A stretch of DNA of 64,000 bases from Hyphomicrobiales bacterium (GCA_930633525.1 CAKNFP010000002.1:930001-994000), one strand, 5' to 3'; positions 52,643 to 62,425 are shown, numbered from the stretch's first letter. Notes: generated from the letters alone by a model not told the origin. Numbers and translations: made by a program.

Positions 52643-52732
52643 GTCCCAGCGATGAGGTCCGTTCCGCATCATGATCATCGACGTCTGTCCCGCTGAGGCT
52701 TCCACGCGGTGTATGATCCGCTTTGCAGCTTT

Positions 52733-53167
52733 TTAGGGCAGGCGTCGCGCGCAATCCTGATGGGGTGAGCCGATGGTGTCCTGCGAATTGAGATATCGGT
52801 TGAGCGAGCCATCGGATTGTCTCGCCACGAGAACGCGTACGTCATTGCTGCTGACGGCGTTGACGCAATCAAGAGCGAGCTCTTGGAGGCTGCCAGAGGG
52901 GCGGGTCGATTTGATACGACAGCTGGCACCTGGCGTCGTGAGACGGTTGCCGGAGATGATGAAAGCCGGGGCGAAAAGGTCGACGGGCTTTTTGAAGGAT
53001 GTTCCTTTCGCTGTCGCGGCGTACACATCCGCGCAATCAGAGCCTTTAGCCAGCCAAGCTCCCTGCAAGGATTTCAAATCCTGCGCCGCTGCAATTCCGG
53101 CTAAGGCCAGAGCTGGCATGACCAACGAAAGTCCGGCTAACCCCATGAAGTGACGGATTCTCAACAC
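52733..53167 (-). CDS. Exported protein of unknown function
   Basis: 144 residues with a signal peptide ('GLAGLSLVMPALALAGIAAA', cleaved near AQ). The mature part has four cysteines (one each in GSDCADVYA, GASCRIK, LDCVNA and HQDCARR), suggesting two disulfides. The start could be the GTG at 53167, the adjacent TTG (better spacing to an AGGAG site) or the ATG 21 bases further in. No family was recognised. It heads a run of three small exported-protein genes. Confidence 0.6.
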   Translation of the reverse strand: MLRIRHFMGLAGLSLVMPALALAGIAAAQDLKSLQGAWLAKGSDCADVYAATAKGTSFKKPVDLFAPAFIISGNRLTTPGASCRIKSTRPSGSLQELALDCVNAVSSNDVRVLVARQSDGSLNRYLNSQDTIGSPHQDCARRLP

Positions 53168-53483
53168 GAACTCCTACTGCGAGCTGGAGCTAGATGATTT
53201 CCGGGACCGCTAGCTTTCCTCCGAGGGCCTAGGCATAGCGAAGCCTTCCCCGTGCTTGCACGGCATGATCCAATATGCTCTCGAACAGGCATTGGTAATG
53301 CCGAGAGGCCCTCCCAGATGCTCGTCTTCGAGCTTGGCGAGTATGGGTTTTTCCGATTCACCTGCTTGATCAGTCTGGCCAGTTCTTTGACATTTTAAGA
53401 CACGAAGTGGAGTGGGTCCTGGGCGCGGACAGATGCGAATCTTGTATTTGACCGTGTGACCGGACTTTCAAAGGATGAAGGTC

Positions 53484-53535
53484 ATGGTGAAGCACCGCAC
53501 CCACAGCGCCAATTTCAAACGGCAGGTGCCGGAAT
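53484..53535 (+). pseudogene. Start of an IS3/IS66-type transposase OrfA, remnant
   Basis: The codons for MVKHRTHSANFKRQV match the usual beginning of a transposase OrfA ('M.KHRTHSxEFKRQVA'). The sequence diverges after about 16 codons and stops. It is a short scar of an insertion sequence in the 53168-53632 gap, which otherwise shows no gene. Confidence 0.55.
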
Positions 53536-53632
53536 CCGGCTATGAAGAGAGCATCACTCGAACTACGATCCAGTAAAATTTGAACTGGGCTTTCCAGCAT
53601 AGTCAACACGCCGCCTGCCTTGCTTTCATCCA

Positions 53633-56020
53633 TCAGAATGGCGCCAGATTCGGTATCCACTCCAGCTTGGATTGGCCGCTCACCGAAGCTCGATGTCTTA
53701 CGATCAGTGACTGGGCACTGAGAAGGTGGGCATCTTCAAGTGGAAGTGAGGCGTCTCCGAGCGCGCGATCTATTTGGCCTTGGATCTCCTCAATCGTATG
53801 CGACACTTCTGCCCGGGTCAGACTCGAGGCCTTGTCGTTGGCGGACAGATTTATCAGCGCTTCCAGAACACACCTGTCGATCGTAAACTTCGTCGAAGCC
53901 TTGCAACTTTCGCTGACTGCGGCCCTCCAAGTTTTCTGGAGAAGCGCTTCCAATATTTCGCGGAGGCCAGGTAGGTTTGCGTCATAGGAGTTCTGAACAA
54001 CGACTCGGTTCAGTCGAAGGGGATCGAGCAAGTTTTGGAGAACGATCACAGCGGCGGCCTCGACAGCGGCGAGCGGATCGAAAAGCTGTCCCGACCGTCC
54101 ATAGAAACATTCCATGTTTCTTGGATACTCCAGTGGTCTCGGCGGTATCAGAGATAGAATCCTGTCCGGGATGAATAAAGCGTCAACATCCAAGCATTGC
54201 AGGAGGGCATCCAGCGCTGCCATCTGCTGTTCGCGCGAGACCCGGTGAATGGCCAGCTGCCCATCACCACGCAGTGCATACCGGTAGTCACATCCTCCAA
54301 CGAGCTTCGCCGTCGTCGTGGCTTGATACCGGTGATAGATATAGACGTGAACAAGAAGGTCTTCCAGCAATGCCATCGGCCTGCCGCGGCGGATAACCCT
54401 TTCGTCGAAACGATCGAGCGCAACCTTGCGCACATTGAGCATGTTCTTCAGTTGAACTACGGGGTCCGAGCCTGTTGTCCAATAATTGACTGTGGGATGT
54501 ACGGATCCCGCCGGGCTCGCCTCGCGGACTCCAAGATAGTAGAGACCGGAATCATGAGCTTCTTCTAGAATCGACTCAAGCTTATCCTGTTCGGACTCGC
54601 CTGGCAGAAACTGGCTGTAGCCGTATCGAATAGAGACATGGTCCCATTTTGCCAATCCCATCTCATAGGGTTCGGAAATATCGATGTTCTTGTCGCCGTC
54701 CAGGGTCACAAACGGAAATCGATAGTCCATCACCGATCCGCCGTCGATGGGAGCGTGATTATGTTCAAGGCCCAACGTGTGACCCACTTCGTGGGCGGCC
54801 AGATGGCGCATACGGTCGATGACGATGCTGTCGATTCTGGCGTCTATCTCATTTGTTTGGTCGTCAAAAGGCGCTGTCAATGCTTCAAGCATAGCGCGAA
54901 CGTTTCTTTCACGCGTCGCGGTCAGCGTGACTTCACCCTTGATGATCTCCCCTGTCCGTGGGTCCCATATCATACCCCCCCATGAGAAAGCGTTTCGCGG
55001 CTTGGCTGCCCAGGTAATAGTGTTGAACCGAATATCGAGAGGATCGGCATCCGGCGGCATGATTTCTACCCGAAACGCGTTGCGAAAGCCGGCCGCCTCG
55101 AATGCTTCCGCCCACCAGGAGGCGCCTTCCCGGATCGCTTCCCGTATTTCATCGGGCGCGCCGCGGTCGACATAATAGACAATCGGCTTCTCGACGTCCC
55201 CATACGACACATTTGGATCTTTCCTCTTCAGGCGATGTCGCAATAAGAGGTGAATGTCTCCCGGTTCGCGGCTAAGCTTGGCGAAATCATGAAAAATTAC
55301 GCTGTTGAAAAAACTGGAACGAGGGTCGAACTGGCGCGGCGTGTAACCTTCATCGGGAAGTTGTATAAAGGAATACTGCAGGCCCAGGGTTACCGCCCTG
55401 GCATCCGGCGAGAAGGCCTCGATGCCGGATGTCTTCCCATTCCCGTTCCAGAATGGAAGCGAAGGGGCGGCCAAGTTCGTAAATGTGACAAGCGATTCAA
55501 ACTGTGTATTGGCTGGGAAATTCCTGCACGCCTCGATCCTTATAGCACCTCGCGAGGGGTCCAGGCTGTAGGAACCGTATCCGAAACTTCTCAGTTGTTC
55601 TGAAATGCTGTGACTGTCACGCAGGAAAAATGCGGTTGCGTCGACGAGAATTTTCCCGTCACTCTCCGCAACGATCGGAAACGCCCAGAGTATCGATTCT
55701 GGAAAGGCCGTGCGGACCGCCTCTCTCTGGGCAGGTTCTAGCGAACTTGTCCGAAACGCCCAGTTCGATGCAGTAAGCATGATGTTACGCCCTACTCGAC
55801 CAGTATGGACGATTGTCGGGCGGCGCAACTGACCGCGTTGAAGGGGATATTCACCAAGCCCGTGAGCCACCCGCTCGATGTAGAGCATATCGACACGGCG
55901 ATCTGGAAACTCCAGATATAATTTCGCAAGGATTGGGTCGAAATAGTATGAAACGAACCCTGACTGCAAATCCATCTGCCTCGTAAAGGCATCAATTCCA
56001 GGGAGACTGAGGCGTTCCAT
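53633..56020 (-). CDS. Zinc-dependent metalloprotease (DUF5117/DUF4953 type, HExxHxxGxxH)
   Basis: 795 residues. The zinc site is 'HEVGHTLGLEHNH' at residues 410-422 (His410, His414, His420 with Glu411 as base). N-terminal parts ('DLQSGFVSYYFDPILAKLYL', 'GRNIMLTASNWAFRTSSLEP') match the DUF5118/5117 region and the C-terminal part the DUF4953 region. No signal peptide is visible at the chosen ATG, unlike many relatives, so it may be cytoplasmic or have lost its leader. It lies alone, about 190 bp from the aspartoacylase-like gene. The substrate is unknown. Confidence 0.85.
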   Translation of the reverse strand: MERLSLPGIDAFTRQMDLQSGFVSYYFDPILAKLYLEFPDRRVDMLYIERVAHGLGEYPLQRGQLRRPTIVHTGRVGRNIMLTASNWAFRTSSLEPAQREAVRTAFPESILWAFPIVAESDGKILVDATAFFLRDSHSISEQLRSFGYGSYSLDPSRGAIRIEACRNFPANTQFESLVTFTNLAAPSLPFWNGNGKTSGIEAFSPDARAVTLGLQYSFIQLPDEGYTPRQFDPRSSFFNSVIFHDFAKLSREPGDIHLLLRHRLKRKDPNVSYGDVEKPIVYYVDRGAPDEIREAIREGASWWAEAFEAAGFRNAFRVEIMPPDADPLDIRFNTITWAAKPRNAFSWGGMIWDPRTGEIIKGEVTLTATRERNVRAMLEALTAPFDDQTNEIDARIDSIVIDRMRHLAAHEVGHTLGLEHNHAPIDGGSVMDYRFPFVTLDGDKNIDISEPYEMGLAKWDHVSIRYGYSQFLPGESEQDKLESILEEAHDSGLYYLGVREASPAGSVHPTVNYWTTGSDPVVQLKNMLNVRKVALDRFDERVIRRGRPMALLEDLLVHVYIYHRYQATTTAKLVGGCDYRYALRGDGQLAIHRVSREQQMAALDALLQCLDVDALFIPDRILSLIPPRPLEYPRNMECFYGRSGQLFDPLAAVEAAAVIVLQNLLDPLRLNRVVVQNSYDANLPGLREILEALLQKTWRAAVSESCKASTKFTIDRCVLEALINLSANDKASSLTRAEVSHTIEEIQGQIDRALGDASLPLEDAHLLSAQSLIVRHRASVSGQSKLEWIPNLAPF

Positions 56021-56207
56021 ATATTTCTCCGATAGAAAGACTCTGCAATTAGGTTCAGTGAACGCCGTTTCAAATATTCATGGCGAACAATTATCGCCGG
56101 CCGGATCCTCTTCCGATTGGTAGCGGTCCAGCTCACAAGCGTGGCGACATGTGAGCTCGACGCCGGAAGTCATCGACTATCGCAGCCGAACCTGACCGTC
56201 GTGAGCC

Positions 56208-57173
56208 TCAGTCATCCAGGCGCTCTACGACTTCCATAACCTGATCCCCGCTGAAGAGCGGCATGTAAGGACGACGGACCGAACCGACCCAAGCTGATTG
56301 AATGGGGCACACAACCTCCTCAACCAAGTCTCCGAACATGTTGATCAGGCGCCCCATGAGCTGTCCGGCCTTCAGATCATCGCCGGGCATGACCGCGGGA
56401 TGCCAGAAACCGCCGCGCGTGCATTTGATGTGAATGGCATTTCCGCCCCGCCTGATGTCCTGGGCATCATCAACCGTTCCGGGCAGCATCCCCAAGGCTG
56501 TGGTGACACCCGTCAAAGCTCTCGCGAAATTCGCGAAATCATCTTCGGTAACACGCGATCCTCCTCCCGATTCCACGATAAGCGCGGGCTTCTTACGTTG
56601 AACCGTGTAATTCGTAATAGCGGAGCCCTTCATCCACGCTTCGTTCGATGCCCATTGGAACCTTGAGCCCGTCGCTGCGACCAATCGTGCGCTTTCACGA
56701 CTTTCCGGCGTGTCGTCCTTATGATGGATCGCGTAGAACGGCGTCGTGGACAGGTCGCCTCCCGAGTGCAGATCCAGCAAGACGTCGCCGTTGGTATCCG
56801 CCATGTTGAGCAGATTGTAGGCGAGCTGTTCGCTGACGGTGCCGCTGGGCGAACCTGGAAATACGCGGTTCAGGTTCATTCCATCTTCGGGCGTGAATCG
56901 GTTGCGCGCCCTGAATCCAAACGGATTTGCGACCAGCAAGGCAATGATGGTCCCGCTCAGACGCGACAAGTCCAGACCTTTAATGAAGCGTGCTGCCGAA
57001 ATCGGGCCAACGACTTCCGGGCCGTGGACGAGGCACTGGATAAACAGGCGCGGACCTGGTTTCTCCCCGTTAGCGACCATGATCGGGGAAGTCAGCGGGC
57101 CGTCAGGATATTCGCCCAGCTTTACATAGTCGGATGTTCTCTGGCCCCGATCCGGAATTGCTATTTCTGTCAT
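56208..57173 (-). CDS. Succinylglutamate desuccinylase/aspartoacylase family zinc hydrolase
   Basis: 321 residues. Zinc ligands are visible in 'FIQCLVHGPEVVGPISAARF' (His-x-x-Glu) and 'LLDLHSGGDLS' (His). The catalytic Glu is probably in 'PALIVESGGGSRVTEDDF'. These enzymes remove an acyl group from an N-acyl amino acid or diamine. It is the last gene of the transporter operon (57188-60966), separated by 14 bp from the ATPase gene, so it probably deacylates the imported compound. Confidence 0.87.
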   Translation of the reverse strand: MTEIAIPDRGQRTSDYVKLGEYPDGPLTSPIMVANGEKPGPRLFIQCLVHGPEVVGPISAARFIKGLDLSRLSGTIIALLVANPFGFRARNRFTPEDGMNLNRVFPGSPSGTVSEQLAYNLLNMADTNGDVLLDLHSGGDLSTTPFYAIHHKDDTPESRESARLVAATGSRFQWASNEAWMKGSAITNYTVQRKKPALIVESGGGSRVTEDDFANFARALTGVTTALGMLPGTVDDAQDIRRGGNAIHIKCTRGGFWHPAVMPGDDLKAGQLMGRLINMFGDLVEEVVCPIQSAWVGSVRRPYMPLFSGDQVMEVVERLDD

Positions 57174-57187
57174 AATTTTTCACCAAG

Positions 57188-58285
57188 TCATTCGGTTACG
57201 CATGATAGATCGGTAGCATCCCAGCTGGCCGACACCTTCGATCCGACATCCAGGCCAGCCGCTTCCGACCCCCGGATTTCGGCAGTGATTGCGAGGCCAC
57301 CCTCCAACTCGAGAAGCAATTGTGCGGAAGCGCCCAGAAACGTAATAACGCGCACCACTGCCGGGGAGACGTTTGTGGCATCGTCCGAACCGCTTTCGCC
57401 CAGCCGGATTGCCTCTGGTCGCAACACGACGGACCCCCTGTCGGGCGAGGTCGACGGAAGCGACAGCATAAGCCCTCCTTGACCACGCATGATCGATTGC
57501 GACCCATCTGCGGACATACCGATCTTCTCCGCGTCGATGAGGTTCGCGCGCCCGATAAAATTCGCGACGAAACGAGTGGCTGGGCGGGCGTAAAGCCTTT
57601 CGGGGGTATCGATCTGGATGAGCCTTCCGGCGTTCATGACTGCGACGCGGTCGGAGATCGCCATCGCTTCGCTCTGGTCGTGGGTGACGAACAGCGAAGT
57701 CAGGCCAAGAGTTTGCTGGACACGACGCAGTTCGCTGCGGGTGGAATCGCGCAACTGTGCATCGAGATTGCTGAACGGTTCGTCCAGAAGCAATACCGCA
57801 GGATTGATGACGAGTGCGCGCCCGACGGCCACGCGTTGCTGTTGGCCTCCCGACAACTGCTTCGGAAGCCGGTCAAGAAGCGCCGACAGCTTGAGCATTT
57901 CGGCAAGCTTGGACACACGCTCATGCGCTTCCGGGCCGGGAACTCCTCGGCGTTTGAGCCCGAAGAGCATGTTCTGCTCGACCGTCAAATGAGGGAAAAG
58001 CGCATAGGACTGGAAGACCATGCCGGTGTCGCGCTTGTACGGCGGAAGACGGGTGACGTCGCGGCCATCGATCGCGATCGTTCCCTGCGTGGGCGTCACG
58101 AAACCTGCAGCCATTCGAAGAGTGGTGGTTTTTCCGCAACCGGAAGGGCCCAGCAAGGCAATGAGTTCGCCCTGCTCGATTTCGATGGAAACGTCATCGA
58201 CCGCCCGGAAACCAGGATAGTCCTTGACGACTCCCCGGAGCTGGAGTTTCGGGGTTTTTGGAGTTTGGGTCTCCCTCAAAGCCAT
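57188..58285 (-). CDS. ABC transporter ATP-binding protein, spermidine/putrescine (PotA-like)
   Basis: 365 residues. Walker A 'LLGPSGCGKTTTLRMAAGFV', Q-loop 'TGMVFQSYALFPHLTVEQNM', signature 'QLSGGQQQRVAVGRALVINP', Walker B 'VLLLDEPFSNLDAQLRDSTR' and H-loop 'TSLFVTHDQSEAM' are intact. A C-terminal TOBE-like domain ('GSVVLRPEAIRLGES') follows from about residue 285. It forms the motor of the importer with the two permeases upstream. The ligand could be a polyamine, an opine or a related cationic molecule. Confidence 0.93.
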   Translation of the reverse strand: MALRETQTPKTPKLQLRGVVKDYPGFRAVDDVSIEIEQGELIALLGPSGCGKTTTLRMAAGFVTPTQGTIAIDGRDVTRLPPYKRDTGMVFQSYALFPHLTVEQNMLFGLKRRGVPGPEAHERVSKLAEMLKLSALLDRLPKQLSGGQQQRVAVGRALVINPAVLLLDEPFSNLDAQLRDSTRSELRRVQQTLGLTSLFVTHDQSEAMAISDRVAVMNAGRLIQIDTPERLYARPATRFVANFIGRANLIDAEKIGMSADGSQSIMRGQGGLMLSLPSTSPDRGSVVLRPEAIRLGESGSDDATNVSPAVVRVITFLGASAQLLLELEGGLAITAEIRGSEAAGLDVGSKVSASWDATDLSCVTE

Positions 58286-58286
58286 C

Positions 58287-59078
58287 CTATCGTCTCATCT
58301 TTACTATTTGAACTGAAAGCATCGCAACCAGCATGACAACTATGAGGCAGGATGAGGCGGCTGCGAGCGTAGGATCGAAGGCCAGTTGAGCTTTCGTGTA
58401 GAGAACCACCGTCAGAGGCAAGTTGGACGGATCCGCCAGGAACAGCGCCATGTCGAATTCGTCGAACGACATGATGAAGGCCAGAGCTGCTGAGGCGGCG
58501 ATTGCGGGCCGGATAACCGGCACAGTCACGTACAGAAAGGCGGCTAAGGGTTTTGCGCCGAGGTTGAGAGCAGCCTCCTCGAGTGATGGATCGAGCTTCT
58601 GGAATGCCGGAATAGCAATGCGCAGAACGCACGGGATGCAGATCACCAGGTGAGCAAAGACCACCCTGCCATTGCCCTGCATCACGGGCCATTGGGAAAA
58701 AAAGATCGACAATGCGACGGCAAGCACCAGTCCCGGCAACATAAGCGGCGACAGGAAAATGGCGTTGATCGTCGATGCGCCGCGGAACGGCCGGTACGCC
58801 AGGGAATAGGCAGCCGGCACCGCGACGGCGACGGAAATCACGGTGACCGTTGCTGCGATTCCGAGGCTTGTAAGAAGCCCCTTCCTATAGAGAGGCTCAT
58901 TGAGTAATGCGGCATACCATCTGAGGGAAAACCCTTCCGGCGGAAATGTCAGATAGCCTTTGCTGCCAAAAGACGCGGCGACGATCACAGCCAGGGGAAC
59001 GACGATGTACGCGATCGTCAGAACCGAGAAGCAGGTCAAAAGAAAGCCGAATGGGTGGCGCCAACTAACGAGAATCAT
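58287..59078 (-). CDS. ABC transporter permease, PotC-like
   Basis: 263 residues with six predicted membrane segments. It has the binding-protein-dependent permease signature 'SLEEAALNLGAKPLAAFLYV' (EAA loop) and 'TVPVIRPAIAASAALAFIMS'. It overlaps the upstream permease gene by 14 bp and ends 2 bp before the ATPase gene start. It is the second half of the channel. Confidence 0.92.
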   Translation of the reverse strand: MILVSWRHPFGFLLTCFSVLTIAYIVVPLAVIVAASFGSKGYLTFPPEGFSLRWYAALLNEPLYRKGLLTSLGIAATVTVISVAVAVPAAYSLAYRPFRGASTINAIFLSPLMLPGLVLAVALSIFFSQWPVMQGNGRVVFAHLVICIPCVLRIAIPAFQKLDPSLEEAALNLGAKPLAAFLYVTVPVIRPAIAASAALAFIMSFDEFDMALFLADPSNLPLTVVLYTKAQLAFDPTLAAASSCLIVVMLVAMLSVQIVKMRR

Positions 59079-59892
59079 GACCTGCTCCCGAAACGACGCG
59101 GCTGTATACCAGCGAGATGACCACCGACGTGACGAGCAAGATCATCGCCATGGCGGCGGCGAACGGCCAGTTGAATAATTCGAGCGCCTGCTCCTGGATG
59201 GCAACTGCGATCAGGTGCACCCGGGCGCTGCCGATCAGGCTTGGCGTCGCGAAAGCGCCGACCGAAAGGGCAAAGACGAGAAGCGATCCGGCAAGAAGCG
59301 CTCCCTTCATCTGCGGCAAGATGACGAGCCAGGTCGTCGCTGCCGGCGTCGCGCCCAAATTCATGGCGGCATGCTCGAGATCCCGGTCCAATGCCCGCAG
59401 CATGCTGAACAGAGTGAGGATCATCAGCGGAAGCATGACCTGCGCCAGGGCGATAACGATACCGGCGAATGTTCCCATGAGCTGGTAACCCGGCGCCACG
59501 ATGCCGGCGGCCACAAGCCCTTGCGACGCGAGACCGCTCTTGAAAAACAGAACCATCCAGGCAAAGCTCCTGACCACCGCGCTTACAAGGAGCGGGAATG
59601 TGGTGATCAGCAGCAGGATCGGCACGAAGCGCGTCTCCAGTCGCGCCAGCCATAATGCGATCGGAAATCCCAAGGCTAGGCAAACGACGGTCACGACGAC
59701 TGCCAGCCCGAAGGTTCTGGCAAGCATCGCGATATAGAAACTGTCAGAGAAAAAACGGGCGTATGCGCTCAACCCAAATGGATAGGGTGGCACCACGCTC
59801 TCTTTCAGCAAGAGGAATTGCGGGATGACAAACAATCCCAGCAGGATGATCGCCGTAGGGGCGATCAGCCACATTTTGAAAGTCGGTCTCAT
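59065..59892 (-). CDS. ABC transporter permease, PotB-like
   Basis: 275 residues with six predicted membrane segments, beginning 'LIAPTAIILLGLFVIPQFLL' and with the EAA-type loop 'DLEHAAMNLGATPAATTWLV' followed by 'ILPQMKGALLAGSLLVFALS'. With the PotC-like partner it forms the inner-membrane channel for the ligand captured by the binding protein at 59917. Confidence 0.92.
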   Translation of the reverse strand: MRPTFKMWLIAPTAIILLGLFVIPQFLLLKESVVPPYPFGLSAYARFFSDSFYIAMLARTFGLAVVVTVVCLALGFPIALWLARLETRFVPILLLITTFPLLVSAVVRSFAWMVLFFKSGLASQGLVAAGIVAPGYQLMGTFAGIVIALAQVMLPLMILTLFSMLRALDRDLEHAAMNLGATPAATTWLVILPQMKGALLAGSLLVFALSVGAFATPSLIGSARVHLIAVAIQEQALELFNWPFAAAMAMILLVTSVVISLVYSRVVSGAGHDSR

Positions 59893-59916
59893 GGCGAAAT
59901 CAGCCGGAAAACGAGA

Positions 59917-60966
59917 TCAACGAGCGATCTCTTTCGAGAAGCGATCGACCCAGCCTGCAACCTGCGCATTGATGACGTCGCGGTCCAGGCTGATGAACTT
60001 GTCCTGCGACGGAAGAGCGGCAGCAAGCTCGGCAGGAAGCACAACCTCTGAATTGACCGGAACCCATCCTGTAACCTTTGCAAGGCGCAGCTGGACTTCC
60101 GGCGCGAGCAGCCTGTCCAGCATCGCACAGGCCAGATCGGAATTTTGGGAGTTCTTGGTGACGCAGCCAGCTAGCCGCACGGTCGGCACCCCCTCTTTCG
60201 GGGCCGCGAATGCAACCGGAAGGCCCATGGCCGACGACACCATCGCGCTGGCCGCGTCGTAGGGCATGATCCAGATATCGTTCTGCGCAAACTGTGTCTG
60301 GACATCCGGAGCGGCCTTGAAGATCGCCGCATCGGCAGCAATCCGCTTCAGAAGCTCGAAACCGGGGCCGATGTCCTTCTCGCTACCACCATTGGCGCGT
60401 GCCAACATGACCAGGAAGTCTACCCCGTATCCGTTCGAAATGGCAGGAAAGGCGACATGGCCCTTGTATTCGGGCTTCAGAAAGTCGAGGTAGCTCGTCG
60501 GAGGCGTCGAAATCTTGTCAGTCCGGTAGAGAATACCTTCGGCGATAACGCCCCACGACACCCAGTGACCATCAGGATCGCGCAGTGTCGGCGGCACCTT
60601 GTCCATCATCTTCATGCCGGTGAGGCTCTGCGTCAGCCCATCCCGCTTCGCTTGCGTCTGCTGGCCGCCAGAAAAATTGAACAGGTCGATCTGGGGTCCG
60701 TTCGCTTCAGCTTTCATGCGTGCAAACGCGGCGCCCGACAACAGCGGGACGCCCGATATGCTCATGCCTGTTTCGGCAGTAAGCTTGTCGAATACGTCGC
60801 TTTGCATCACCTCCATGCTCCGACCGCCGAAAACAGTCGCAACCAGCTTCCGATTGGCGAAGGATTTGTCCTGTGCCGTGGCGCCGAACGGCATTCCTGC
60901 AGCGCCGATCGCAGCCAGTGCAGCGGCTAGGAATGTGCGCCGATCGTGTTCAAACTGCTGTACCAT
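59917..60966 (-). CDS. ABC transporter substrate-binding protein, PotD/spermidine-putrescine type
   Basis: 349 residues. The N-terminus 'EHDRRTFLAAALAAIGAAGM' carries an RR-x-F-L element typical of twin-arginine (Tat) signals, cleaved near ATAQ. The mature part follows the SBP_bac_6/8 pattern ('LVATVFGGRSMEVMQSDVFD', 'KLTAETGMSISGVPLLSGAA'). It binds a polyamine-like or other small ligand in the periplasm. It is the first gene of a five-gene leftward operon ending with the aspartoacylase-like hydrolase, and is divergent from the IclR gene at 61062. Confidence 0.88.
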   Translation of the reverse strand: MVQQFEHDRRTFLAAALAAIGAAGMPFGATAQDKSFANRKLVATVFGGRSMEVMQSDVFDKLTAETGMSISGVPLLSGAAFARMKAEANGPQIDLFNFSGGQQTQAKRDGLTQSLTGMKMMDKVPPTLRDPDGHWVSWGVIAEGILYRTDKISTPPTSYLDFLKPEYKGHVAFPAISNGYGVDFLVMLARANGGSEKDIGPGFELLKRIAADAAIFKAAPDVQTQFAQNDIWIMPYDAASAMVSSAMGLPVAFAAPKEGVPTVRLAGCVTKNSQNSDLACAMLDRLLAPEVQLRLAKVTGWVPVNSEVVLPAELAAALPSQDKFISLDRDVINAQVAGWVDRFSKEIAR

Positions 60967-61022
60967 GTCTGCCCAATCTTTATTGTAGAACCCCTTATAT
61001 GGAATTGATAATTGCGGATCGT

Positions 61023-61056
61023 TCCATATATGTCAATGAATGTGCTGTATATGGGA
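61023..61056. promoter_or_regulatory. Operator-like dyad between the transporter operon and the IclR gene (copy 1)
   Basis: TCCATATA (61023-61030) and TATATGG (61048-61054) form inverted arms around TGTCAATGAATGTGCTG, within the 95-bp divergent region. A second, inverted copy of the whole sequence lies at 62433-62468 before the amidase operon. Duplication and position make it a probable IclR site controlling both operons. Confidence 0.65.
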
Positions 61057-61061
61057 CAAAA

Positions 61062-61823
61062 ATGAGTTCTCTTGATAATGCCCTGGATATCTTGACCCTG
61101 CTTTCCCGCCAGCGTCCGGTCTTGCGGGTGAATGACGTATCCAGAAGCCTTAAGATACCCCGCAGTTCGGTCTCCCGGCTTCTACAGGCCATGATGCTCA
61201 AAGGACTTTTGGAGCGGGACGACAATCACTGCTATCAGGCCGGTCCCCTGGCTCTGGAGCTCGGCAATTTGTATCGAAACCGGTTTTCTGCCGTCGACGA
61301 CGCAGACCGCATTTTGGTGGCGCTGATCGACCGGTTCCAGTTTACCGGATACGTCTCGAGTCTAAGGGGCGCGGAAATTATTCTGCTGCGCGTGAGACAG
61401 GGAAGCTATCCCTTGCGCCACGTCCGGGAAATCGGAACGCGCCTTCCGGTCTTCGAGACAGCAATGGGCATCGCTCTTCTTGCGGGCAAACCGGAAAGCG
61501 AGTGCCGAGCCCTCTACGCCGCAGCCGGCGATTATCCAGGTAAAAGCTCTTGGGATGACGTCGCCGCCAAGTTGGATGCAACGAAGGGTCGGGGATTGAT
61601 TGTGATGGAAAGCCTTCTGAACCCGGGCATTTCTACCATCGCAACCGAGGTTCGGCATCACTGCCTCGAAGATAAGATTTGCTTAGCGATTGCCTACCCG
61701 CAAAATGCAGTTGATGACCAAGTAGAGGCGGACATCGCCTCCGCGCTTCTGGAAATTCGAGAAAATAGTATTCCTTTCAAAACAACAAATTCAGAGAGTG
61801 AGATAACGGTCGATGACATCTGA
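61062..61823 (+). CDS. IclR family transcriptional regulator
   Basis: 253 residues from the ATG at 61062. The HTH spans about residues 1-65 ('MSSLDNALDILTLLSRQRPV', 'RVNDVSRSLKIPRSSVSRLL') and an effector domain follows ('YRNRFSAVDDADRILVALID', 'RHVREIGTRLPVFETAMGIA'). It is divergent from the polyamine-type transporter operon and is the obvious regulator of it. A decayed homologue lies at 62299, and its promoter sequence is duplicated before the amidase operon. Confidence 0.92.
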   Translation: MSSLDNALDILTLLSRQRPVLRVNDVSRSLKIPRSSVSRLLQAMMLKGLLERDDNHCYQAGPLALELGNLYRNRFSAVDDADRILVALIDRFQFTGYVSSLRGAEIILLRVRQGSYPLRHVREIGTRLPVFETAMGIALLAGKPESECRALYAAAGDYPGKSSWDDVAAKLDATKGRGLIVMESLLNPGISTIATEVRHHCLEDKICLAIAYPQNAVDDQVEADIASALLEIRENSIPFKTTNSESEITVDDI

Positions 61824-62298
61824 TTGAGGGCAACTGTCAATGAACTTGGCATGTCTCTCGATCTCGAGCTGCTCCAGTCGTCCATGACCAAAGGCGCCTT
61901 CATGGGCGACCGCGGCAAATCGGTCGCAATGCTGCTTGCCAGGATGGGCGGGCTGACCCTACGGTGAATGGCTCCAAGATGATGGTCTCCGCACGATCCG
62001 TGTGCCAACGCAAGATGGCTCATCGACTCAGCGCGATCGACCTTTTCGCGTTGCTTCAACCGCATCAGCGCGACAACCAGATCTTGATAGATATGGGGCG
62101 CGTCGGCACTCGAATAGGGGACTAGCATTCCGGCGCCAATGAAAACAGGTATGTTTGTTATGCAACGCACGAAGGTAGAGATTTTTTCGGCTATTCAGCG
62201 ATCGCTTTACTGCTGACGCCTAGAGCAACAGAATGATCAACACTCCTTCGCTCAAGAGCGAGGTGGCGTCACATACTGCGCGGCCAACGTAGTTCGGC
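61824..62298. other. Decayed coding sequence, not assigned
   Basis: After the IclR stop, 61873-61968 reads 'MSLDLELLQSSMTKGAFMGD' then 'RGKSVAMLLARMGG' in one frame and 61956-62130 gives 'LSAIDLFALLQPHQRDNQIL' in another. They look like coding sequence but I cannot identify a family, and there is no complete gene. It may be the remains of sequence between the two IclR copies. Confidence 0.4.
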
Positions 62299-62425
62299 TT
62301 AATTGCGATAACGACCACTTCGAACAGGAGCTTCTGGTCCAATTCGGGGGTACGTCACTAACCAGTGCAATTGGATGCTCCGAGAGAGAAGTAACAAAAC
62401 ACCGACCGTCTGGCCAAGACAGCTT
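62299..62425 (-). pseudogene. 5' remnant of a second IclR gene, inverted copy of 61062
   Basis: Read leftward from 62470, both the 5' untranslated part and the first 25-30 codons align with 61010-61150. Translated, 'SIYVNRCAIYGTKGSCLGQT' and 'VGVLLLLSRS' here match 'SIYVNECAVYGTKMSSLDNA' and 'LDILTLLSRQ' at the intact gene. The ATG is lost and the frame degenerates soon after. The two IclR copies face each other as an inverted duplication. Confidence 0.65.

Noticed and set aside
53484..53535. Active insertion sequence
   Set aside because: Only about 16 codons of OrfA remain; no OrfB or inverted ends were found.
57320..58336. Plus-strand open frame (338 codons)
   Set aside because: Mirror of the PotA-like ATPase, whose Walker motifs are on the minus strand.
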